Assembly (NCBI RefSeq): GCF_029203305.1
Contig: NC_089461.1
Coordinates: 1,798,001-1,862,000, forward strand
DNA: 64,000 nucleotides
DNA from: Yamadazyma tenuis
Taxonomy: Eukaryota; Ascomycota; Pichiomycetes; Serinales; Debaryomycetaceae
Reading direction: 5' to 3'
Under the pieces are notes generated by a model that saw only the letters and a list, made by a program, of their open reading frames with translations, searched no databases and was not told the origin of the DNA. Each line of letters starts with the position of its first letter. Positions within the stretch are counted from its first letter, which is position 1. A program made the position numbers and the translations under genes. This document shows positions 10,615 to 19,514 of the stretch, one piece after another.

Positions 10615-12273
10615 TCATCTCTTTCTTTTGTCCTTCTCCCTGTCCTGCTGGTCCTGCTTCTCTTTGTGTAGGTTTCGAATCATCTTGGCCCATGTGCGGA
10701 CTTCCTTTTCATATTCGGGTTTTTTCACATCCTGAAGAAACGTACAATCTTGTAAACTCAATAACTCCCAGGGTGACTTCCGTTGTTTGTCATCCTTGAT
10801 CAAACAGTAGTTTATGAACTGACAGAGCTCAGGATCGTACTTCTGCTTGGTGACAGGGTTGATGAGGTTCAATAAACAAGGAGGGTCTTCATTCACGATC
10901 CGCTGGAGTAAGTCCAAAATCCCTTCAGGCCCCGGGTTGGAGGTAAAATCATCAGATGTAGACAGCTGAGAATGGTGGTCATTATTGTCATTAGTATTGT
11001 TCTTGTCATCAAAGTCTTCGTGCCAGATGGAGCGACCACTAGCAAGTTCTATGAGCATCAACCCCATTGACCAGATATCACTTTTAATGCCGTACTCGAG
11101 TCCTTGGATCCGCTCCGGTGACATGTAAGTGGAGGTGCCCACAAAGGTATCGGCCATGGCGAGTGAATTGGTCAACTCTCTTGAAACACCAAAATCGCAC
11201 AACTTAAACTGACCCTTATGGGTCATAAGCACATTGGACGGCTTGATGTCTCTGTGGATGATTTTGTGGTTCTCGTACAAGTACACCAAACCTCTTAACA
11301 TCGAGTAGGAGAGTTTTTTCAACACCACGAGTGGGAACTGTCGAGGCCGCAAGAGTCCAAGAATCTTATCCAAAGACCCACAATTACAGTACTCCATACA
11401 TATCACCACCGTGTTGTTATTATTGATGAACACGCCAAAGAACTCGATGATGTACGGCGACTGGCACTCGTGCAAGATCTTCAACTCTCGGATAATCTGG
11501 TTCTGGATCAACAGGTTCAGCTCGATGGGGATGATTTTCTTGGCCATGATCCGCTGCGTGGGGATATGCAACGTCTTAGACACGGTTCCGGAGTTACCAG
11601 AACCCAAGTTCTTCAAGGTGACAAGGTCCTTTGAGTTGAACTTGAAACTGGTTGTCGTGGAATAAATTGGCAGGATGTTGCCAGTATCACCACCGCCGGG
11701 CTCGCTCGGCAGGTGCATAGAGCTGGTCGACTTGGTGGGGGATATCGATGAGATGACTGTCTGCTTCTTGCGAATGAACTTGGACTTATGCGGTTGGTGG
11801 GCCAATTCGAGAGTGGAGATCTGGTTGATGATATTATCAGTCGACAGCACCGAGTCCGGGTCGAGGTTGCGGTGGCTGGTGGCGACCAGGCCAATGGAGC
11901 TGATGCTACTGCGGTTGCTGGACGTGTCTAGGCTCGGAGTGAGCTGCTGTATTACCACTGTGTTGTTGATGATATTGCCAGACCCTGAGGCGCTCAGGTT
12001 GACAAAACCTGGGTTCTGGAAGTTGGAGTTGCCGCCCAAGTTGAGGTTGAGAAGCGTGCGTTTGTTCTTCAAAGGGCCACTTTCAGGTGAGTTGTGTTCG
12101 AGGTTTGGGGGAATGGTGCTGTCCAAATCGTGATGGAGCTGGAGCTTCTTGAAATTCTTGCGGTTTAGGGTCTTGACATTTAAGAGCGAGCCATCGGCTT
12201 TGGGGGGGACCGGAGGCAACTCCTTGTCCTTGCTGGCGACGCTGGAGCTGGAACCGTTGTTCAACCGCATCAT
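10615..12273 (-). CDS. STE7: MAP kinase kinase of the mating/filamentation pathway (Ste7/Hst7)
   Basis: The 552 residues split into a long disordered N-terminus and a kinase domain from about 213. The N-terminus contains a MAPK docking motif near residues 38-46 (RKNFKKLQL), matching the Ste7 D-site. The kinase domain has GSGNSG (224-229), catalytic Lys245, IHRDIKPSN (Asp342), DFG (360-362), the MEK-type FVGTSTYMSPERI and GILDLLQRIVNE. Ste7 phosphorylates the Fus3/Kss1 (Cek1/Cek2) MAP kinases downstream of Ste11. The activation loop reads S-L-A-M-A-D-T (370-376), two residues longer than the usual S-x-A-x-S/T spacing. A second ATG immediately follows the first. The 5' flank is a 1.5-kb spacer shared with the 3' end of the Wor3-like gene. 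Confidence 0.93.
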   Translation of the reverse strand: MMRLNNGSSSSVASKDKELPPVPPKADGSLLNVKTLNRKNFKKLQLHHDLDSTIPPNLEHNSPESGPLKNKRTLLNLNLGGNSNFQNPGFVNLSASGSGNIINNTVVIQQLTPSLDTSSNRSSISSIGLVATSHRNLDPDSVLSTDNIINQISTLELAHQPHKSKFIRKKQTVISSISPTKSTSSMHLPSEPGGGDTGNILPIYSTTTSFKFNSKDLVTLKNLGSGNSGTVSKTLHIPTQRIMAKKIIPIELNLLIQNQIIRELKILHECQSPYIIEFFGVFINNNNTVVICMEYCNCGSLDKILGLLRPRQFPLVVLKKLSYSMLRGLVYLYENHKIIHRDIKPSNVLMTHKGQFKLCDFGVSRELTNSLAMADTFVGTSTYMSPERIQGLEYGIKSDIWSMGLMLIELASGRSIWHEDFDDKNNTNDNNDHHSQLSTSDDFTSNPGPEGILDLLQRIVNEDPPCLLNLINPVTKQKYDPELCQFINYCLIKDDKQRKSPWELLSLQDCTFLQDVKKPEYEKEVRTWAKMIRNLHKEKQDQQDREKDKRKR

Positions 12274-13118
12274 GATGAGTGAGGTATTTGGGTTTGAATT
12301 TGGAATATGCTAAGGTGGGAAGGTAAAAAATGTTCGTCTAAGGGTTCAGAGTCGCGCGCACTTGGCGGAGGCCAACCAGAAACTGGTAAGAGAGAAGAGC
12401 TAGGATGTAGAAACATTAGGGGGGGTGCGCCGAAGCAGGCCACCACCCCCAGCCGCTACCAGCAGATACAACCACCTTCAGACGCAACCACTAGGGAGAG
12501 ATAGACATCTGCAGATGTTGCGTTGAGGCGTCTGCGAAACATAGGACGCGCATAAGCGAGTTACTACAAAGATGGCGTGGGACCTCGAGAACTCGGGACG
12601 GTGTACACAGGCGCTTTAAAAACTCTGTCCCAAGTGTCTAGTTGGAACGCGTCTAGTGGCAAAGCGTCTGGCTTTTGGTCAATTGCTCTCAGTGGTGCCA
12701 TGTGGTTGTAGAGACGTTAACTGTAGAATCATGGTGTTGGGGTCAGGGGACATCAAGTGTTGGCTTTGCAGCCGGTGGTAACAGCGAGTGAAGTTTGGTC
12801 GAGGTGAGACAAGAGTGGTTATGATGTGTTTGTGGTCGGTACACTTGTGGTCGTTTGGTTTGTAGTCAGGCATTTGGCTAAAGGGAACAAAGGTTGGGGT
12901 GGACATAGAAGCATCGGTGGTGTATTTCTGACTGTTGCTGGGTGCTAGCAGTAAGGGTGTGGGTGTGCTCTTGTGGTCAGTAGGTGTTACTTGGTGTTTC
13001 TTGTTGAAGTTATAAGTGTGTTCCGATGAAGTGTTGATATTTTCTTACTGTTCTTGCTGTTCTTGCTGTATTCTAGTATCTTCATCATGTTGTTCGTGTT
13101 GTGTTATTGATGTGTTCT

Positions 13119-13196
13119 AGCTGTCTTCAAGCTGTCTTATAGCTGTCTTCTTGCTGTCTTATAGCTGTCTTCTTGCTGTCTTCTTTCTGTCTTCTT
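13119..13196. repeat. 11-bp degenerate tandem repeat (gctgtcttctt)
   Basis: The core gctgtctt recurs about every 11 bp through this segment, often alternating ttctt and tatag at the junction, which makes a 22-bp higher-order unit. It probably arose by replication slippage. Confidence 0.75.
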
Positions 13197-13294
13197 GATG
13201 ATGTTTTTGGTGATGTTCTTGATGATAGAAAGTACAGTATGATCTACTAGTCAAACTTTTGAACACGTTCTTACTATGTTGTCAGTATGTTCTT

Positions 13295-13370
13295 GCTGAC
13301 ACTAGTGACGTTCTCGCTGACATTAGTGATATTTTTGCTGACATTAGTGACGTTCTTGTTGATGTTCTTG
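13295..13370. repeat. 21-bp tandem repeat (gctgacattagtgacgttctt)
   Basis: Three near-identical 21-bp units lie at 13295-13315, 13316-13336 and 13337-13357, followed by an eroded partial copy. The length is a multiple of three, and one plus-strand frame reads a heptad V-L-A-D-I-S-D repeatedly, but that frame has no upstream ATG. It is treated as a repeat, not a gene. Confidence 0.75.
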
Positions 13371-13760
13371 AGATGTACAGTGTGTTCTTGACCTTCACTT
13401 TCTCAACTCCCACTTTTTCTCAGATGATATCCTCTCTATATGTAGATGCTCGCTCCTCGCTATTGTTCTGGTAGATTACTGGTCCGTGCCTCTCATCCTT
13501 TTCTCTCAATATTTGCTGATGCTCCCTCCCTCTTGGTTGCCCTGTCAGTACACTCCCAGTGCCCTGTCAGTGCCACCTACCACCACGCACCAGATCATCC
13601 TAACAGGGCCTGAACTTCGTCCAACACGGCTTGGACGTGATCCCTTAGCCCCAGTGATCACAATCCGCTCGTTCGCCAGTTGCTTCCGTCCGGCGTCTTC
13701 CACATCTACTGCTCAAATCAAAGATTATGCATTAGCGCCTTGCGCCTATACTACAATATA

Positions 13761-15167
13761 TTACATTTGGCCCTGATACTGGCCCGGCTGCTGCCCCTGC
13801 TGAGCCGGCGCATACTGCGGTAAAAGGTTCATCTGGTACTGTCCCATTGGATTCATCGCATTGATGTTGGGCATGCCCATATTGGCGACTCCCATCTGCT
13901 GATTGGCTGTAGGCACAATCGGCTGCATCTGCTGCACCATATTCATCTGGTTCAAGTGACCCTGCTGCAACTGGCCAGGTGGCAGCTGGTTCGATCCGTG
14001 GCTCATCTGGCCCATGGGGATCTGGAGTGGGAGGTTTTGCCGAAGTTGGATATCGTTGTACATATTGGGGATCTGCTGTAAGTGCAACGGGCCTGTCTGC
14101 ACATGATGCATCTGCTGCATGGGCTGTTGTTGTTGTTGTTGTTGTTGTTGTTGCTGCTGATGTTGCTGCTGATGCTGCTGATGCTGCTGATGCTGCTGAT
14201 GCTGCTGCTGCACGGGCTGTTGCAGTTGTTGTTGCTGTGGAATCGGGTTCTGAGGCTGGAGTGCCTGACTGATCTGCTGCTGAATTTGCAGCTGGTTGTA
14301 CGAGTTGAACATGTTCATATCGTGCATCAAGTTGGGGTCATGGCTGCCGGGATTCATGCCCAAGTTAAGGCCGAGATTGCCAATGGGATTGATGGGTTCC
14401 GCCAATCCCAGCTTCTTCTTCTTGTTGCGACAGTTGCGACACACCTTGTGTTTTCCCATGTCGTCGTCCGGCAACGGCTTGGCGCACCGGTTGCAGTTGC
14501 CCAACTTCTCGAGGTTATTCCGCCGGATCTTGTCGTTCTCTCGACACCGTTTGCACACCTTAAAGCTCTTTTCTCGCTTTCCATCCTGGTCATCGCCACC
14601 GGTGATGATCGACGTGTCGAGGGGACCCAGGCAGTGGACACACCGGCCCTGCTTCGCACGGTTGGCCTTACGAAACCGCAAGTTCTGCCGGCAGTTCAAG
14701 CACAACACAAACTTCTGCAACTCAGGAGGAATGTCATTGCCGCACCGGCGACAGACGCCCACCTTTTCCTTGGTTTTCTTCTGCCACCGCCTCGACCGCT
14801 GTCTCTGTAACTCCCGGCAGTGCTGGCACAACTTAAAGATTTTGGGCTCGATGAGTGGCTTGGGGTCATCGGAAGTCTCGACTCCCACGTCGCTTGCCCG
14901 CTTGGGAATGATTAACGGCTGGTCAAAATCCTTCTTACATCGACTGCACACCGACCGGAGATACTTGACGTTCTCACTGTTGTAGATTTTGTTCAGATCA
15001 TTCAAGTACTTTTGTTGTGCGTGGAGAGGAGGAATAGGAACTTCGAGCTTGGAGTCTCTTTCCATGTCTGGGTCAAACCCTGTTGTGGAGACATCGGGGT
15101 GATGTGCGCCTCCGTGATCGGCATGTGTATGGTGATGGTTGACCACAGACAAAAACAGTTGGTCCAT
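13761..15167 (-). CDS. Wor3-like cysteine-rich DNA-binding protein with poly-Q tail
   Basis: The 468-residue protein has eight CX2C pairs at residues 74/77, 114/117, 139/142, 156/159, 176/179, 205/208, 225/228 and 243/246. They alternate between a C-x2-C-x4-L type and a C-x2-C-R type followed by a very basic helix, so they read as four four-cysteine, presumably zinc-binding modules. The basic linkers (RRWQKK, RKANRAK, KIRRNN, RNKKKK) suggest nucleic-acid binding. The C-terminal half is rich in Gln, Asn, Met and Pro, with a His/Gln tract near residues 300-345. This matches the organisation described for the Wor3 family, a DNA-binding domain confined to some Saccharomycotina; C. albicans Wor3 promotes the opaque cell state. 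Orthology is inferred from architecture only. A 1.85-kb upstream spacer fits a heavily regulated gene. Confidence 0.6.
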   Translation of the reverse strand: MDQLFLSVVNHHHTHADHGGAHHPDVSTTGFDPDMERDSKLEVPIPPLHAQQKYLNDLNKIYNSENVKYLRSVCSRCKKDFDQPLIIPKRASDVGVETSDDPKPLIEPKIFKLCQHCRELQRQRSRRWQKKTKEKVGVCRRCGNDIPPELQKFVLCLNCRQNLRFRKANRAKQGRCVHCLGPLDTSIITGGDDQDGKREKSFKVCKRCRENDKIRRNNLEKLGNCNRCAKPLPDDDMGKHKVCRNCRNKKKKLGLAEPINPIGNLGLNLGMNPGSHDPNLMHDMNMFNSYNQLQIQQQISQALQPQNPIPQQQQLQQPVQQQHQQHQQHQQHQQQHQQQQQQQQQQQQPMQQMHHVQTGPLHLQQIPNMYNDIQLRQNLPLQIPMGQMSHGSNQLPPGQLQQGHLNQMNMVQQMQPIVPTANQQMGVANMGMPNINAMNPMGQYQMNLLPQYAPAQQGQQPGQYQGQM

Positions 15168-17020
15168 AATGGATGTCCAATTGTGATAGATACTAGAAAA
15201 ACGCAGTAGTAGCCAAAAAAATTTAATTTTGTGGTGCTTGTTTGCTATTTATATCGATTGATGAAATTATCACTCAAAGCGAGCTATGCGAAAAAAAAAA
15301 GATCAAGGTAAAAATAAAAAAAACTGAGCCCATGCTTTTATGTAGGGAAGACAAACCTGATTGTGTTGGGGCAGGGTGTCAGCATGTAAGAGATGGTATA
15401 TAATTTACCAATTGTCGGTGCGACCAAAGTCTGGCGATGCGCCCGAAAAAATATTTTCTTTCGGCATATGCTGGGCTGTCCCATCTTAATATTTTTTAGA
15501 CCTTGAGCTGATGTTGGCAACTGGGAAGTGGATGCTTATTTCCGCCCAGTTGGCGCAAAAGATGTGCAACGACTATATTTGCAGCGCCTCCTGCACCTAT
15601 AAAGCGTAAATCTGTCCATAGTGCCCGTTTGGTGCCTTGCGACTTGCTTGCACGACTGTCCCCCCACCCATCAGTCCCAAGCTTTCAGGGTGTGCAGATA
15701 GACTGTTTGATCCCATCTAAATATTGTGCCACGAAAATTCCTTGCCAGCGCCACCCTCTAGTTTAGCCTACCCATAGAACCACTGATTCGCTGCTAGGTT
15801 TCCAAGCTTTTCTCCGACGTCAACAATATTGTGGGTACTCTAATCGTGAAAAACAAAATTAATATTTCCCCATTTGCGCGTGCGCCGGCATGTAACCTTG
15901 ACGCTTAGTGACGTTATGAGTCTGCACCCTCTAGAATGGTTGCTTCTGATTTTTGGACGCATCAGCCAATTTTCCAGGTAATTTCAGTGTTTCACGGTTC
16001 CAATGGGGCATTGTTTGTGGGGCCGGTTGCTATTTGACATGTGATCTCCGGGCTAATACTTACATCGGGAACAATCACCTATTATTATTACTGTAAGTGG
16101 CGCAAATTTGTTCTCTTGTACCTTACATGAAATTCGGACCAATTGAGTGTAATTGCAGGGCACTGCCTTTTTGAACGCAATAGCCCTCCAGTCTCCTTCG
16201 GTAGGCTTATGTGTACAATTACTGCTGCGATTTAACCTCGTGTTAAATATCAGCCGGTTTTGTGTCCGTAACCCACAGCTTCTGCGTTGTCGTCTATTCA
16301 TCTCCACAAACATCATCGACTCTCAAACAAACGTGGCCTCAGTGAAACGAGACAACATCTTTTGTGGATGTTAAGGGAAAAATGCTTGCTTGTAGGAGTG
16401 TGTACCAATCTCATGTGAAGTGATGCAAAATTCATGATGCAAACTTCCTAGTGCAAAGTCGGTAGTCATGGCTGCAAGATGGCAGCACCCCAAATCAAAC
16501 AAAACGTTCACTCATTATTCTTCACTTCACAAGTACTAATGAACGTAGAAGGGCTACAAATATTTATTGCAAATCCTTGTGGTAGAAGTTGAAACTAGCA
16601 CAAAAAATAGTAGTCGCCCAGGGTGCTCTAGGTAATACTTGTTAATTGAAAGTAGCGATGACTCCTGACTAACGGTGAAAATGTTAATTCTAAAAGCACT
16701 GGAGGGCAGTGGTTATGGAGCTGAATACAACTCTAAAACAATTAAGCCTACAGAGATCATCTTTTTTTTTTGGGAGATGAGGTCAGTATTCACATTTCAT
16801 ATGCAATTTCACGCATGATATTTACTATTTACAGAGTACACGTCAACCCAACGCTCGTCAAGGTGACGTAGACAAAAGATTATCTGACTATTCATCATTT
16901 GGCCTTCCTGTTTGGTATATTTTATTTTTCTTGACCGGGCCTACCGGTACCGGGATGAAAACCCTTTTGTACCTTACATGGAGTGGTGCGGTGTAATACA
17001 ACCATTACCCAATACGCCTA
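15168..17020. other. Long intergenic region upstream of the Wor3-like gene
   Basis: This 1.85-kb AT-rich spacer lies upstream of the Wor3-like gene and downstream of the DMAC1-like gene, which is also on the minus strand. Only the Wor3-like gene starts here, so most of it is available as that gene's promoter. It contains A-runs near 15290-15330 and a T-run near 16760. Small frames around 16053-16374 and 16912-17259 have no recognisable domain. No tRNA was found. Confidence 0.5.
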
Positions 17021-17311
17021 TCACTGTAAAGGCCGTTGGTCCTGGTAAATTTCATACACACGATATAGCCGTTGGACTCCGAACATTACCAATACAACAC
17101 CCGAAGTCTTCACGCTGTTGCGCCACCATTTGGGGTGTTTGCGTCCATCAATCGTCCCATCAGCTTCGGTGTAAATCCTATCGGTTAACAAGTATCCACC
17201 CATTCCCAAGGCCGTTGCCAGCTGCATCAGAGTACATGGGATACAGTCTTCCTCGATGAGAGTGGGAGCTTGGGATGTTTTGAAGATGGAAAGAATGTTG
17301 CTTTCGACCAT
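17021..17311 (-). CDS. Small mitochondrial DMAC1/DUF4536-like protein
   Basis: From the Met at 17311 the product is 96 residues. It has the DUF4536 signature: a DCIPCTLMQ segment with two cysteines, a short helix (LATALGMGGYLLTD), a polar loop (GRKHPKWWRNS), then a second hydrophobic helix (SGVVLVMFGVQRLYRVYEI). Human DMAC1 (TMEM261) is an inner-membrane factor for assembly of the distal arm of complex I. The yeast relatives are small mitochondrial proteins without a settled role. The frame stays open 33 codons farther upstream, but that part is repetitive (TH/T-rich) and less plausible. The gene is divergent from MGR3, with 388 bp between starts. Confidence 0.75.
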   Translation of the reverse strand: MVESNILSIFKTSQAPTLIEEDCIPCTLMQLATALGMGGYLLTDRIYTEADGTIDGRKHPKWWRNSVKTSGVVLVMFGVQRLYRVYEIYQDQRPLQ

Positions 17312-17699
17312 TGTGTTTGTAGATGTGTGGGTCTGAACGAGGATGTGGGTCTGAAAATTGGTCTGTCCTTTCACTAAGTACAGACTTTGGCACTTGGTAT
17401 ATGGATACACTTGTTTCTGTACACTTGTTTCTGTATACTTGTTAGCTGCTTATTAGTTGTGTGCTTATTAGTGGTGTAGTCAAAGCAATTGTAGTATTCG
17501 TTGGTCTGATTACCTCCGACGACACTTTCAGATATTCCTACTATCTGACTATTGTCTTACTGTTACCAACGAGGAGTGTGTCTGTTGATGTTAGGGTACG
17601 TATTGTCCAACCAGGTTTCTTACTTCGTTGTGCACCTCAGTAACTTGTGTCGCTACTTTTTAATGCGCATCATTTTTTCTCATCAGTTCCACCCAGACA
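17312..17699. other. Shared promoter region, DMAC1-like gene and MGR3
   Basis: This 388-bp spacer lies between divergent starts and contains repeats of the type cacttgtttctgtatactt near 17407-17445. Two genes for mitochondrial proteins share it, so co-regulation is possible but unproven. Confidence 0.45.
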
Positions 17700-19106
17700 A
17701 TGTTTCGATTACCGTCACCTCGACAATTGGCGCGGTTTGCCCGTTCAAATCCCATGAAACACTTCACCCCACGCCAACCCTTTGCGTTCCCGCCTTCCGC
17801 ACCCCGCCGCTTCTCGCGTTCCTTTTCCTACAACTACTCACAACCATTCAATCCTCATCACAAAAGAAACAGATTCCTCTCTGTGCTAGCTGTTTTCACC
17901 GTGGCAACAGGCGCTTCCTACTACTTGTTCTGGCCACACCACACATTCCCCAGCTCAGTCGCCAAAATCCTTCGAAAAGGCCTTTGGGCAGAATCAGATA
18001 AAGGTGATAAAGACTATGCGCTTGCACTCAAACACTATATTGAAGCTCTTCAGGAGTGTGACAAGTTGGAACTCGACCGTCTCAGTGACGAATACACCGG
18101 GATCCAACTCAAGATGGGCGAAATGTACGAGCGGCTCGGAATGATTGATGAGGCTAATTTTCTCTACAACGAGATTTCCACCATGTACTTGAAGGTTCTC
18201 ACCGATAAGTCTGTCACCCTATCCGATCCCAGGCGATACCATCTTGTGCAAAAAGACTTGCGGGTAGTAGCAAAATTAGTGCAGCTTAATCGCACGAACC
18301 TCGGTCTCTGTAAGGCCATTTTGATCACCCATGCCATTCTCCCTAACATCATCATCGACAACAAGCTCGGGCAGAAGTTGAGCCAGCTTTCGATGGCAGA
18401 CCTTGACTCGCCCGAAAGTGCTGGCCGCCTCCAAGCCGTGCGCTATCTCCCATTCCTTGACGAGTATATCAACATGATGGATATGCTTATTGCCATCAAC
18501 ATCTCTCTTGGAGACTACAGCTACTCCATCAACGTCAACTTGAACTTGAACAAACTTATGTTACTTGTCAAATATGCTCCCGACAAGGTGCTCCTCAACC
18601 AGTGCAACTTGGGGCTGTTGTTGTACTTCCAGGGGGGAGTATTTGAAGCGGAGATGGTTAGTATATTGAAGAAGCACGGTTTGGACATCAAGCACAAACG
18701 TCCTGACCAGTACGCCAACGGAACTGAGGTTCCGGAGGAGGATAGGATCAAGTTCAATGCTCTCCATCACAACTTTGCCCAATGCGTGGCTTTGGCATCT
18801 GAGGCATACGAAAATGTCACCAAGATTGCCAATAATCTTACAAGAAACGTCCGGATGGGCCAGGACTCTAAGGATGATGAAAAGGAGGAAACAGCGGTGG
18901 CCGAGTTGGTGGCGCTTGCAACGTACTCGCTCGGAGTGATCCACCTTCATTTGGGTAATTATTCTCAGCTGGAGCGGTTTCTTAGAGAGTCTCGTGTCAA
19001 GAGCAAGAGTTGTGATTATCAGGATCTTCTCGGTGAGATTGAGAGCGAGTTGGGCAAACTATTTGCCGAGAAGAAGAGATTGCAAACTAATGAGGCCAGT
19101 AGATAA
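17700..19106 (+). CDS. MGR3: i-AAA protease adaptor subunit Mgr3 (TPR, mitochondrial inner membrane)
   Basis: The 468-residue protein starts with a strongly basic, Ser/Pro/Phe-rich presequence (about 1-55), then a single membrane span at about 59-78 (FLSVLAVFTVATGASYYLFW), then a helical TPR-like region. The segment ALALKHYIEALQECDKL followed by YTGIQLKMGEMYERLGMIDEANFLY is a clear TPR pair near 100-155. In S. cerevisiae, Mgr3 with Mgr1 delivers unfolded inner-membrane proteins to the Yme1 protease. S. cerevisiae also has a paralogue, YKL133C; a single copy here would stand for both. Confidence 0.8.
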   Translation: MFRLPSPRQLARFARSNPMKHFTPRQPFAFPPSAPRRFSRSFSYNYSQPFNPHHKRNRFLSVLAVFTVATGASYYLFWPHHTFPSSVAKILRKGLWAESDKGDKDYALALKHYIEALQECDKLELDRLSDEYTGIQLKMGEMYERLGMIDEANFLYNEISTMYLKVLTDKSVTLSDPRRYHLVQKDLRVVAKLVQLNRTNLGLCKAILITHAILPNIIIDNKLGQKLSQLSMADLDSPESAGRLQAVRYLPFLDEYINMMDMLIAINISLGDYSYSINVNLNLNKLMLLVKYAPDKVLLNQCNLGLLLYFQGGVFEAEMVSILKKHGLDIKHKRPDQYANGTEVPEEDRIKFNALHHNFAQCVALASEAYENVTKIANNLTRNVRMGQDSKDDEKEETAVAELVALATYSLGVIHLHLGNYSQLERFLRESRVKSKSCDYQDLLGEIESELGKLFAEKKRLQTNEASR

Positions 19107-19514
19107 TAGACTACAGAAGCCTCCATCACCTGTAAATGCAAGCAAGCTTAAATTTTTCGAACCCCTGCTAAAAGGGCATTGGTCCATTTGGTATGGTTGG
19201 CGTGTTAAGATCCATCCAAACCTTAATATGGCCAGGGCTACGGGTCAAGGCTGGATATTCCGCCTTAGATCGACACAGGCCTATTGGGGCAGATCGCCTC
19301 CTGCCTACAACCCGCATATCCATACATAAATGTACGTCTAGACTCAATTAAAGTGCCGTAGCTTTCCCAATTGTGCTCAGGCACATTGATTTAGGTCCGG
19401 GATCTTGCGCTGGTAGTTACAAATATATGATTGGTGTATTATGACCTAGCTAATGCCATATTCGTACGGCATGAGCCGAGCGCAATGGTCCTCGCAGTAT
19501 ATGAATTGCGGCCA
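19107..19514. other. Intergenic region, convergent gene ends
   Basis: This 0.4-kb spacer lies between the 3' ends of MGR3 and the C2H2 gene. No gene or RNA signal was seen. A tttttcgaacccc segment near 19155 superficially resembles a reversed tRNA B box but has no partner A box. Confidence 0.4.

Larger units (their letters stand above)
12274..13760. other. Intergenic region upstream of STE7, repeat-rich
   Basis: This 1.5-kb spacer has no convincing gene. Its right half is strongly T- and G-skewed on the plus strand and holds two short tandem arrays, at 13119-13196 and 13295-13370, listed separately. It serves as the STE7 promoter region and the 3' flank of the Wor3-like gene. Confidence 0.5.

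Noticed and set aside
14082..14810. Plus-strand frame of 242 codons beginning with poly-Leu
   Set aside because: It is antisense to the Wor3-like gene; the Leu run is the reverse complement of its Gln/His tract.
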